A stretch of 64,000 nt of DNA, from assembly GCF_900103525.1 (NCBI RefSeq), contig NZ_FNHN01000007.1, positions 248,001 to 312,000 on the forward strand. The letters run 5' to 3'. Both the position numbers and the translations under genes were made by a program. The DNA comes from Bacillus sp. OK048. GTDB lineage: Bacteria; Bacillota; Bacilli; Bacillales; Cytobacillaceae. Positions 1-7,402 of this stretch are shown piece after piece. Position 1 is the stretch's first letter. Each line of letters begins with the position of its first letter. The notes beneath the pieces are model-generated. The model had not been told where the DNA came from, made no database searches, and saw only the letters and a list, made by a program, of their open reading frames with translations.

Positions 1-427
1 GAGCCCAATCAGAAATTACCCCACACATCCGCATCCGCACACTACATCCGAAATTCACGACCATATCTCAGTACATTTTTGAAAAGCTCACTAGGATTAC
101 TTTTGGTAAAAAAATTTGAAACTTGGTTCCTTTTTTAAAATTTTCCCCCGAAAGTAGAGGTTCCTTTAGTAAAGAAAACAGCCGCCTTCCAAAATAATCC
201 CCATTTTCCGGCCAAACAGCGCCGGAATTTTTTTATGGCTGGCTGATGGTCTATGGTTACCGGCAAGGAGGAAAACCGAGGTTCGGGGTAATCATAGGAG
301 GTTTATAATTACCGCCACGGCGAAAAAAATCAAATTAGTGAATAAAAAATTGTCAGATGGGTATACTATGACAAAACCCCCTGTTTTATTTTCGAGGCCG
401 CTGATCAAGTATCAGCGGCCTCTTTTT
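1..427. other. Gene-free left edge with two terminators
   Basis: No convincing coding region was seen here. The stretch is AT-rich and holds two rho-independent terminators pointing rightward (listed separately). They probably end transcription arriving from a plus-strand gene left of the window. Confidence 0.5.
206..234 (+). terminator. Rho-independent terminator
   Basis: TTCCGGC and GCCGGAA form a perfect 7-bp stem around an 8-nt loop, followed directly by a run of T. The T run is on the plus strand, so it acts on rightward transcription. Confidence 0.75.
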
Positions 428-429
428 TT
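394..429 (+). terminator. Strong rho-independent terminator
   Basis: GAGGCCGCTGAT and ATCAGCGGCCTC form a perfect 12-bp stem with a 5-nt loop, followed by seven T. The T run overlaps the stop codon of the convergent regulator gene. On the minus strand the hairpin is followed only by a weak A/T stretch, so it mainly serves rightward transcription. Confidence 0.85.
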
Positions 430-838
430 AGATATTCTTATGCCTTTTACTAGCTTTAATCTGATAGGTTAATAAATCGACAAAAAATGCACGGCGCTTT
501 GGAGACATTAGATAGAGATCGAGTAGATTTTTTTTCAAATCTGGCTCTTGCTGAAGCAGTTGAAGTATGATGCCCAAATCATGATCCTCTAAGCTTTCCT
601 TCGTAATATACCCAGGTTCGTCGACTTTTGGAAGCAGCTGGTTTAGCTCTTCGACTAAATACTCTTTCTCTACTTGATATAGTTCAGCAAATCGGACCAC
701 CGTTTGATAGTTGGGTATGCTTTTTCCTGTTTCGTACCGACTCACCGTGGAACGGTCCATATTCATCATGTCTGCCAAAGTCTGCTGCGACCAATTCCGA
801 CGGTCGCGAAGCTTTCGTAATTTTTCCGATAAAGCCAT
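428..838 (-). CDS. XRE-family HTH transcriptional regulator
   Basis: A 136-residue protein with an N-terminal Cro/C1-type helix-turn-helix at about residues 5-60. The recognisable features are a WSQQTLADMMNMDRSTVSRYE recognition region split as WSQQTLADMM and DRSTVSRYETG, followed by the typical IPNYQTVVRFAELY helix. The C-terminal 70 residues are helical and charged and probably serve for oligomerisation or signal sensing; no known domain is recognised there. The start ATG at 838 was chosen because GGCGGTGA lies 7 nt upstream on the minus strand; the reading frame stays open further upstream but without a ribosome site. It is monocistronic and converges on a strong terminator. It is expected to be a cytoplasmic DNA-binding repressor. 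The target is unknown. Confidence 0.85.
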   Translation of the reverse strand: MALSEKLRKLRDRRNWSQQTLADMMNMDRSTVSRYETGKSIPNYQTVVRFAELYQVEKEYLVEELNQLLPKVDEPGYITKESLEDHDLGIILQLLQQEPDLKKNLLDLYLMSPKRRAFFVDLLTYQIKASKRHKNI

Positions 839-1054
839 CTCATTCACCGCCATTAAAACAATTGATGTTTTTAACTTAACGGCTATAGAAAGGGCATAGT
901 TCGAATGTGCCCGATATGCACGGAAGTTCATGTGAAAACTGTGCACAAATGACTACTAATAGGATGTATGCCGGAAGAGGAAAAAAGGACTTTTAAAATT
1001 ATTGTCGAATAATAAATGTTGATGTAAATATTTGTATTTTTGGAGGTATATACG

Positions 1055-1450
1055 ATGCCAAACTCATTGATTTTCATTGGAGAACGACCGAGTCACTCAG
1101 AAATGTACATAAAAGGAAAACCAAGCTTCTTCGATGCCTTACAACTCTCAAAAACATCTCAACACCAAACTGCAATCCTGCCCTATCATTCCATTCCACT
1201 TCATCAGTCACTAATTTCTATTCATATTCTTGAAAGTAATTGCCGTTTCCACTGCCGGCAACAGTCGCTTCAGCTAATCGAAGGCAAGCAGCAGCTGTCT
1301 GAAGAAGAAGCCTACGATGTTTTTGCAAACTTCGCGATTATGGAAGACAACAAAGTCGCAATCCTCGTGCATTCAGACCAAAAAAGAATTAGAGCGGGAG
1401 AAAAAGAGGGGCCTAGGGTTTTGTCTGCTAGTCAGGACGAGGGGGTCTAG
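1055..1450 (+). CDS. Hypothetical protein, unrecognised
   Basis: An ORF of 131 codons whose ATG at 1055 follows TGGAGG at the right distance, so translation is plausible. The first 110 residues look like a real soluble protein (mixed polarity, a Cys pair near residue 75, an acidic EEEAYDVF stretch). The last 20 residues, after about position 1390, lie over a G-rich junction that leads into a degraded nuclease gene in another frame. The 3' end may therefore be a fusion to unrelated sequence and the gene may be truncated. I do not recognise the family. Confidence 0.4.
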   Translation: MPNSLIFIGERPSHSEMYIKGKPSFFDALQLSKTSQHQTAILPYHSIPLHQSLISIHILESNCRFHCRQQSLQLIEGKQQLSEEEAYDVFANFAIMEDNKVAILVHSDQKRIRAGEKEGPRVLSASQDEGV

Positions 1451-1478
1451 GGGTAAAAGAGGCGAGTCTCAAACAAAA

Positions 1479-1889
1479 AATACGTTAACAGACCTGCTGG
1501 AAATACATTTTATCGAGTTTCCAAAATTTGAAGAAGTCCGTTACGATTTGAATAATCCCCTCCATTGCTGGCTATTATTCTTAAAAGATGATGTTCCTGA
1601 TCAATTATTGAGGGAGGTATTAAGGATGGACGTAATTAGTAAAGCAGAGGAAAAGCTGACAATGTTAAGCGCAGACCCGGAGACTAGAAAAGAGTACGAA
1701 CGCCGGGCGAGAGCCCTTTCAGACGAACGGAGCCGGTTAGAGGATGCCAGAGAAATGGGCATGGAAAAAGGTATAGTAAGTGTAATTAGAGGTCTTTTGG
1801 CCAAAGGAATGCCGCTCACTGAAGCTGCGAAACTTACTCCATATAGTGTTGAGGAATTAGAAAAGAAGTTAAACGAAAACCAAGAATAG
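1479..1889 (+). pseudogene. C-terminal remnant of Rpn/PD-(D/E)XK transposase-like nuclease
   Basis: About 136 codons resemble the C-terminal half of the Rpn (recombination-promoting nuclease, YhgA-like) family. The run is LLEIHFIEFPKF, then a WLLFLKDD segment, the AEEKLTMLSADPETRKEYE region, and a charged helical tail ending in a small helical domain (AAKLTPYSVEELEKKL). The N-terminal PD-(D/E)XK catalytic domain is missing: upstream sequence in this frame is not protein-like and the preceding ORF is in another frame. No start codon with a ribosome site fits the homologous part. It is almost certainly an inactive fragment, typical of this rapidly decaying family. Confidence 0.7.
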
Positions 1890-2057
1890 CTGAATAGTTG
1901 GTTGATCTGTCACAAGCGCTGCTAGTATTACAAATACATGATAAATATTATCGATGAAGGGGTTCGGGGATATTCTCCGGCCCCTTATTGCTGTGAAATT
2001 TAGCAACAGATCTTTCGGCTGTATTTTCAGGTCTTACGATAGATTCACGGAGAATCA

Positions 2058-2213
2058 TGCCCTTGCGCTGCAAAAAAATGAGAATGAGGGAACGATACAG
2101 GGTGAACTGTGCCCTTGCGCTGCGAAAAAATGAGAATGAGGGAACGATACAGGGTGAACTGTGCCCTTGCGCTGCGAAAAAATGAGGATAAGGGAACGAT
2201 ACAAGGTGAACTG
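2058..2213. repeat. Tandem repeat, 3 x 52 bp
   Basis: Three consecutive units start at 2058, 2110 and 2162, each beginning TGCCCTTGCGCTGC and carrying GGGAACGATACA. The first two units are nearly identical; the third has a few substitutions. It lies between convergently and divergently placed genes. No open frame of interest runs through it. Confidence 0.9.
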
Positions 2214-2386
2214 TTCCCATAAAATGTTTAAACCAATAAAGGTGGCAACTTCAACCTAAATATTTTACATATTTGACAAAGCTCGTACATAATCAAAAAT
2301 AAATTCCCGCTTTCCCCTTGTTTTTCGCGTGCACAATTTCCCTATAATCACCATCATCGTGCGTCAATCGTACCCACAACAACCAA

Positions 2387-2442
2387 GTGTCCACCCCACG
2401 CGGACAAAAGTGACGAAATGTCCACGAGTGGTGACAGGCACC
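2387..2442. repeat. Dispersed GTGTCCACC / GGTGACAGGCACC element
   Basis: A composite of GTGTCCACCCC, GCGGACA, TGTCCACGAG and GGTGACAGGCACC. Related copies lie at 3936-3980 and 7322-7394. The core 13-mer also occurs inside two coding regions (the helicase at 4009-7149 and the YhgE-like gene). Confidence 0.75.
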
Positions 2443-2583
2443 GAGGTCATCGCCTATATTTTTCATCTGTTCACATTGTTTTCCACTGTTATATGACAAT
2501 TTGTGATAGAGTTTTAATGTTTTTGTAATATAACTGGTACATTGCCATGTTATAAATAGATTAATAGAGAAGGGGGAAACCGT

Positions 2584-3645
2584 ATGCAACATTTAAAGCG
2601 TATGATTTTCATGTTTCTAACATGCGTATTATTGGTGTCAGGTACCGTTGTGGCACATGCACAAACAAGTAAGGACACTTTACATAGCGTAGAGCAAGAG
2701 CTTGAACAAAAGGCGAATGAGAAGAACTCTATTAACAAAGAAATTGAACAAATTAAAAAAGATATGGAATCTTTACAAGCGTATATTTCACAAAATAGAG
2801 AAGCGTTGGCAGAAACTCAAAAGAGAATCGCCGCTGTCCAACAACAGATTGAAAAGAAAAAGGAAGAAATTGTTGTCCTTCAAGATAAAATTCATAACCG
2901 TAAAGATGTTATGAAAAATCGATTAGTGGCCTTGCAAAAGGATGATAAACTTAATGTTGTCATTAATGTAATCTTAGAATCTAAAAGTGTGGGAGACCTT
3001 ATTCAACGCGCAAGTGCGGTAACGACTCTGCTTACCGCCGATAAAAACATTATGACTGATCAAGAAAACGACCTTAAGCAAATTGAAGAAGATAAGAAAG
3101 AAATTGCTAAGCAAGAGGAACAGCTGGCTGTAGAACAGGCAAACCTTGGCAAACAGCAAGAAGAACTTAATCTAAATTTGCAAAAGAGACAAGAATCCTT
3201 AACGGTAATGCAACAAAAATATAGTCAAGTTGACGAACAAATGGCTGGTATTCAAGCGGAGTTACAAGCGGCTCAAGAAAAGGTTCGACAAGAACAAGAA
3301 GCAGCAAAATCAATAGTAGCTGTTAGCGCACCTGCAGCAGCTCCAGCACCTGCACCAGCGGGCGATGAATTGTATGTAAATTCCACTGCATACAGCTATC
3401 AATCTTCAGGAGATATTACACGTATGGGCTACAATATCAGAGAAAATCCCAATATGAAACTAATCGCGGTTGATCCGTCTGTCATCCCATTAGGTTCACA
3501 AGTATGGGTAGAAGGATATGGCGTAGCAATTGCTGGTGATACCGGCGGCGCGATTAAAGGACATAAAATCGATGTATTAATGCCAAACAATGCCGAAGCG
3601 TACGCATGGGGCAGAAAGACAGTGAAAATCGTCGTATTACAATAG
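2584..3645 (+). CDS. Secreted coiled-coil protein with C-terminal 3D domain (cell-wall hydrolase-like)
   Basis: A 353-residue exported protein. Residues 1-26 form a signal peptide (hydrophobic FMFLTCVLLVSG, AHA cleavage site). Residues 30-240 are a long Glu/Lys/Gln-rich coiled coil of the PcsB/CwlO N-terminal type. An Ala/Pro linker (about 248-260) leads to a C-terminal 3D domain: NSTAYSYQ start, LIAVDPSVIPLGSQVWVEGYG, then AGDTGGAIKGHKIDV, with the three conserved Asp of the fold. Such domains are found in lytic-transglycosylase-like and Sps/YuiC-type wall proteins. GAAGGGGG precedes the ATG. A strong terminator follows at once, so it is monocistronic. A role in peptidoglycan remodelling is inferred from the domain; the coiled coil may be regulatory, as in CwlO with FtsEX. 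Confidence 0.85.
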   Translation: MQHLKRMIFMFLTCVLLVSGTVVAHAQTSKDTLHSVEQELEQKANEKNSINKEIEQIKKDMESLQAYISQNREALAETQKRIAAVQQQIEKKKEEIVVLQDKIHNRKDVMKNRLVALQKDDKLNVVINVILESKSVGDLIQRASAVTTLLTADKNIMTDQENDLKQIEEDKKEIAKQEEQLAVEQANLGKQQEELNLNLQKRQESLTVMQQKYSQVDEQMAGIQAELQAAQEKVRQEQEAAKSIVAVSAPAAAPAPAPAGDELYVNSTAYSYQSSGDITRMGYNIRENPNMKLIAVDPSVIPLGSQVWVEGYGVAIAGDTGGAIKGHKIDVLMPNNAEAYAWGRKTVKIVVLQ

Positions 3646-3658
3646 TGAAATCAAAAAG

Positions 3659-3697
3659 AGAGATCTACCATCCTAAAAAGATGGTAGATCTCTTTTA
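3659..3697 (+). terminator. Rho-independent terminator
   Basis: AGAGATCTACCATC and its complement form a 14-bp stem with a 7-nt loop followed by TTTTATT, just after the wall-protein stop codon. Confidence 0.9.
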
Positions 3698-3747
3698 TTC
3701 TCGAGAAAAGGTATTTTTATGGCACTTCCGATGAAGGACGAAATTTC

Positions 3748-3930
3748 TGGGAAAATCGTAAAAGTGGTCATCATAACCCCGATGATAACCAAAACTCATG
3801 GGAAAAATCGTAAAAAGGGTCATCATAACCCCAATGATGACCAAATCTCATGAAACAATCATAAAAGTGGTCATCATAACCCCAATGATGACAAAAAACT
3901 CATGAAACAATCATAGAAAAGGTCATCATA
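3748..3930. repeat. Array of hairpin-forming repeats, about 52 bp each
   Basis: GGTCATCAT recurs at 3766, 3818, 3869 and 3921 (51-52 bp spacing). In the complete units it is followed after 7-8 nt by ATGATGACC or a close variant, so each unit can form a 9-bp hairpin. The units are linked by ACTCATG(A/G) and AATC(A/G)TAAAA. The array lies between convergent genes. Confidence 0.85.
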
Positions 3931-3935
3931 ATAGA

Positions 3936-3980
3936 GTGTCCACCTGGGGTGGAAAGTGTCCACGGGCGGTGCCTGTCACC
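3936..3980. repeat. Dispersed GTGTCCACC / GGTGCCTGTCACC element
   Basis: GTGTCCACCTGGGGTGGA followed by GTGTCCACGG and GGTGCCTGTCACC, in the order seen at 7322-7394. It sits just beyond the stop codon of the helicase gene. Confidence 0.75.
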
Positions 3981-4008
3981 GAAAGTGTCACCGAAGGATG
4001 TCACCGAA

Positions 4009-7000
4009 CTACCCTAAATACACCAAATCCTTAAGTTGGTCGGTTGATAGTTCGGTGATCCAGTTTTCGCTTTGGATGATTTGGTCGTTTAGGTGCTGCT
4101 TTTTCTCGAGCATCGCATCAATTTTTTCTTCTAGTGTCCCGGTACAAATGAGTTTGTGCACGTGGACGAAGCGGGACTGACCGATCCGATACGCCCGATC
4201 GGTAGCTTGGTTTTCAACGGCAGGATTCCACCAGCGGTCATAGTGGATGACGTGATTGGCTGCCGTCAAGTTCAGCCCGGTTCCTCCGGCCTTCAACGAA
4301 AGCAAGAACACAGGGAATTCCTGATTTTGGAACCGCTCAATCATGGTATCACGCTGTGTCTTCGGTACGCTGCCGTTCAGGAACGGCACTTCAACACCAA
4401 ATTTCTTCTTGATTGTCGAACGGATCATTTCACCCATTTCGATATATTGTGTAAAAATGAGACAGCTTTCGCCAGCTTCCAAAACTGAGTCTACAAGGTC
4501 AACAAGTTTCTCCAGTTTATTTGAGCGGTCAAGAAGCTGGCGCTCAACCGATCTTTCCTTCAAATAGAGTGCAGGGTGATTACAAAGCTGCTTCAACCTG
4601 CTGAGCATTTGCAAAATTAACCCTTTACGCTCAAAGCCAGACAGCTTTTCAATCTCTGCAAATGTATCGCGGACGAGCTGCTCATATAAGGAAGCTTGCT
4701 CCGTAGTCAGCGGGCAGTACTCCTTTTGTTCCTGTTTGTCAGGGAGATTGAGGGCAACCTCTTCGTCCTTTTTCGTCCGCCTCATCAGGAATGGACGGAT
4801 CAGTGACTGAAGCTCATTGACCTTTTCTTTTTTCTCATCTTTTTCAATCGGAATGACGAACTTTTTCTGAAATTGTCCTAAGCTGCCAAGATAACCATGA
4901 TTGGTAAAATCAAAGATCGACCACAACTCGGATAAGCGGTTTTCCATTGGTGTACCAGTCAAAGCGATGTGATGGCCACCACGCAGTCTGCGCACCGCTT
5001 TTGACTGCTTCGTCCCAGCATTTTTAATATTCTGTGCCTCATCAATCGAAATTGAGCTCCACAGGATCGATTCAAACTCCTCCGTATCCATATGGCTAAG
5101 ACCATACGAAGTCAGGACAATATCCACAGCCTTGACCTTTTTAGAAAAAGCGTCTTCTCTCAATCGATTCGATCCATAATGCAAATACACATTCAACCCT
5201 GGAGCAAACCGCTCAAGCTCCTTCTGCCAGTTACCAAGAACCGATGTCGGACAAATGATCAAAGCAGCCTTAACAGGTGTTTTATCACTGGTACCTTTTA
5301 GTTGCATCAGATTTGGATCTGCATTGGTTTTGGTGCCTGTCACCATGTTCGGATCCGCATTGGTTTTGGTGCCTGTCACCATGTTCGGATCCGCATTGGT
5401 TTTGGTGCCTGTCACCATGTTCGGATTCGCACCGATTTTAGTGCCTGTCACCGTTTTCGGACCCGTACCGGTTTTGGTGCCTGTCACCATGTTCGGATCA
5501 GCATCGATTTTAGTGTCTGTCACCATTTTCGGATCTGCACCGATTTTAGTGTCTGTCACCTCACCCGAATCCATCTCTGGGAGCGCTCCGATTTCATCCT
5601 TTACCTTCAACAAATAAGCAATTAGTTGAACGGTTTTTCCGAGGCCCATGTCATCAGCGAGGACGGCGCCGAAGCCGTATTGGCGCAGAAACCAGAGCCA
5701 GCTCATTCCAAGCTGCTGGTAGGGGCGGAGTTCGCCTTGAAGCCCTTCCGGAACGGTTTCTAATGGTATCTCATTCGTTTCAGTGAGCTGTTTGATCATT
5801 TTTTTCCATTGGCTGTTCAATTCGATTTGAATCCGCGCGAAGGCCTTCGGATTTTCCAGCTCATCCTCCGTAGGCGTAGCCTCAATTAGCTCCTGCTCAA
5901 GCAAATCCCTAACGTGCAAGCCTTCCTTTTCGGCACGTTTCATCAAATCCTGAATTTGTCGAATAAAGCCAGGATCGAGCTTGACCCAGCGGCCGCGAAT
6001 AAAGACAAGCCGGCGTTTTTCTTCGACAAGCTGACTGAATTCATCCTCGGAAAGATCGACACCATTCATCGAAAAGCGCCAATTGAAATCAAGCATGGCT
6101 TGCAGCCCGACGAACGACGGACGGTGGCTCGAGGAACCTTTTAGAGAAGCCTTCACCTTCAAGTTGGCATTTTTCATCGCTTGCCACCAGGCCGGAAGCA
6201 GGATTTCCACGTCCAAAGCGACAAGTGTCTCACTCGCCTCCGTCAAAAACATCCACGCTTCTTCCTCGGTAAGCCCAGACTTTAGTGTAACGCCATCCTC
6301 ACTTAACCAAGGAATTAGCCTAGCCCAGCGTCCCTGTTCGGCGTCAATCCTCTCCAAAAATGGCTTCCACCGTGCAGGAAGCTTCGCATCCATGCTATAA
6401 ACATCATCGACATTTTTCTTGCCGCGTAAAAAAGACTCCAGGTTCCAAAGACCCTCGCCATCGATAGGCTCTTCTAACTTCAGACCGATCGTAAAAGGGG
6501 AGTCGTTTTCTTTGATTCCAACCCATTCAAGCCAGCTTTCTTCATCAAAATAGCGGGCAAGCTCGGCGCCAGAGATATTTTGCTTTCGCAACAACGCAAG
6601 CTTCGGTCCAAACAACTCTTTCATAGCAGTATTTCGCGTTAAATAGGCGTCAAGCGCATGGTCGTATAAGTCAGAAATAAATGTCTGTACGGTTTCAGAC
6701 TCTTCCAAATGGGTATCTACAGCTTGATCCCAAAACGACGGATCGAACTCATCCTTCACCCGGACAGGAAGCTGCCAGCGGAAGTCCCCTTGTTCCCAAA
6801 CGGAAAAGTCCGGCAGCCAATCCTTTTCAAGAATCCCTTCATGGAGAGCATGGGCAGCCGCTAAACAAATTTCAGACCGATCACTCCAGTCCCAATCAAT
6901 AAAGCGATTAAAGGATTCCTTGGCAAAAAGAGAAACAAGATGCCAGCCAGTGACCACCACACCCTCGATGCCATCCACGGACTCGGTCTCCAGAAGTGTG

Positions 7001-7149
7001 CCAAAAAAGCTCTCATCATGCCGGCCAAACAGCACATTCTTCCACTCAGAAGGGGGTAATCGATCCCCGTGCTCATCCTCAGCAGCCAATAGATAGCGAC
7101 CACCTTCTAATTTAATTGTCAGAAGCTTAACAAATCTCGTCTTTAGCAT
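4009..7149 (-). CDS. SNF2-family DEAD/DEAH-box helicase
   Basis: A 1046-residue Swi2/Snf2-type ATPase. The N-terminal half (to about residue 480) matches the Bacillus SNF2-associated region. The motor follows: motif I ADDMGLGKT (about residue 498), ICPTSVLGNW (Ia), DEAQ box (about residue 700), ALTGTPMENR (III), then the helicase C domain with FTQYIEMG, LSLKAGGTGLNL and YRIGQ (VI). The start at 7149 has AAGGAG 10 nt upstream; an open extension to 7296 has none and is repeat sequence. Between motif I and Ia (about residues 526-618) lies an in-frame minisatellite of 12-residue units, absent from usual family members. The SWIM-domain gene upstream (7403-9040) is its likely partner, as in many Bacillales. 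A role in DNA/chromatin remodelling or repair is inferred. Confidence 0.93.
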   Translation of the reverse strand: MLKTRFVKLLTIKLEGGRYLLAAEDEHGDRLPPSEWKNVLFGRHDESFFGTLLETESVDGIEGVVVTGWHLVSLFAKESFNRFIDWDWSDRSEICLAAAHALHEGILEKDWLPDFSVWEQGDFRWQLPVRVKDEFDPSFWDQAVDTHLEESETVQTFISDLYDHALDAYLTRNTAMKELFGPKLALLRKQNISGAELARYFDEESWLEWVGIKENDSPFTIGLKLEEPIDGEGLWNLESFLRGKKNVDDVYSMDAKLPARWKPFLERIDAEQGRWARLIPWLSEDGVTLKSGLTEEEAWMFLTEASETLVALDVEILLPAWWQAMKNANLKVKASLKGSSSHRPSFVGLQAMLDFNWRFSMNGVDLSEDEFSQLVEEKRRLVFIRGRWVKLDPGFIRQIQDLMKRAEKEGLHVRDLLEQELIEATPTEDELENPKAFARIQIELNSQWKKMIKQLTETNEIPLETVPEGLQGELRPYQQLGMSWLWFLRQYGFGAVLADDMGLGKTVQLIAYLLKVKDEIGALPEMDSGEVTDTKIGADPKMVTDTKIDADPNMVTGTKTGTGPKTVTGTKIGANPNMVTGTKTNADPNMVTGTKTNADPNMVTGTKTNADPNLMQLKGTSDKTPVKAALIICPTSVLGNWQKELERFAPGLNVYLHYGSNRLREDAFSKKVKAVDIVLTSYGLSHMDTEEFESILWSSISIDEAQNIKNAGTKQSKAVRRLRGGHHIALTGTPMENRLSELWSIFDFTNHGYLGSLGQFQKKFVIPIEKDEKKEKVNELQSLIRPFLMRRTKKDEEVALNLPDKQEQKEYCPLTTEQASLYEQLVRDTFAEIEKLSGFERKGLILQMLSRLKQLCNHPALYLKERSVERQLLDRSNKLEKLVDLVDSVLEAGESCLIFTQYIEMGEMIRSTIKKKFGVEVPFLNGSVPKTQRDTMIERFQNQEFPVFLLSLKAGGTGLNLTAANHVIHYDRWWNPAVENQATDRAYRIGQSRFVHVHKLICTGTLEEKIDAMLEKKQHLNDQIIQSENWITELSTDQLKDLVYLG
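5290..5572 (-). repeat. In-frame 36-bp minisatellite inside the helicase gene
   Basis: About 7-8 units of 36 bp, each containing GGTGCCTGTCACC or GTGTCTGTCACC plus TTCGGATCnGCA. On the coding strand each gives a 12-residue unit of the type TKTNADPNMVTG. The left three units are almost identical and the right ones diverged. The 13-mer is the same one that forms the core of the intergenic dispersed element. Confidence 0.92.
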
Positions 7150-7230
7150 CGTAGTGTTACTCCTTTTACTTGGGTAGGTGAGGTGTTTGGTGCACTTTAG
7201 GTGGTTTTTGTTTTCCAGATATTGTCTAAA

Positions 7231-7282
7231 AGTACAAAACCCTCTGAAAAAAGTACAAAACTCATCAAAAAATGTACAAAAC
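7231..7282. repeat. Three 21-bp-spaced GTACAAAAC motifs
   Basis: (A/T)GTACAAAAC starts at 7231, 7252 and 7273, exactly 21 bp apart (two helical turns), with variable sequence between. It lies 80-130 bp upstream of the helicase start and could bind a protein on one DNA face. The same 20-21-bp architecture with other core words occurs at 12881-13800 and 28367-29000. Confidence 0.7.
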
Positions 7283-7321
7283 AAAGAAAAACCCAAAAAA
7301 TCATAAATCTAAAAAACAAAA

Positions 7322-7394
7322 CTGTCCGCCTGGGGTGGACAGTGTCCACGAGCGGTGACAGGCACCACATTTTTTCCGAGCGGTGACAGGCACC
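7322..7394. repeat. Dispersed element with two GGTGACAGGCACC cores
   Basis: CTGTCCGCCTGGGGTGGACA, GTGTCCACGAG and GGTGACAGGCACC (7354-7366), then a second core at 7382-7394, each followed by a T run on the plus strand. It fills the gap between the SWIM gene and the helicase gene. Confidence 0.75.
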
Positions 7395-7402
7395 GCATTT
7401 TT

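Larger units (their letters stand above)
1890..2583. other. Repeat-bearing intergenic region
   Basis: No gene is supported. It holds a 52-bp tandem repeat (2058-2213), a dispersed GGTGACAGGCACC element (2387-2442) and, near its right end, the promoter region of the following wall-protein gene. Confidence 0.5.

Noticed and set aside
1317..1478. N-terminal part of the frame that leads into the Rpn remnant
   Set aside because: It overlaps the preceding ORF in another frame, has no ribosome site and is not protein-like.
5255..5625. Plus-strand frames with repeated VPVTMFGSA and CHHVRIRIG text
   Set aside because: Shadows of the minisatellite on the opposite strand of the helicase gene.
7150..7296. 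49-residue N-terminal extension of the helicase (Cys/Phe-rich)
   Set aside because: It is the translation of the 21-bp GTACAAAAC repeats. The ATG at 7149 has a proper ribosome site.
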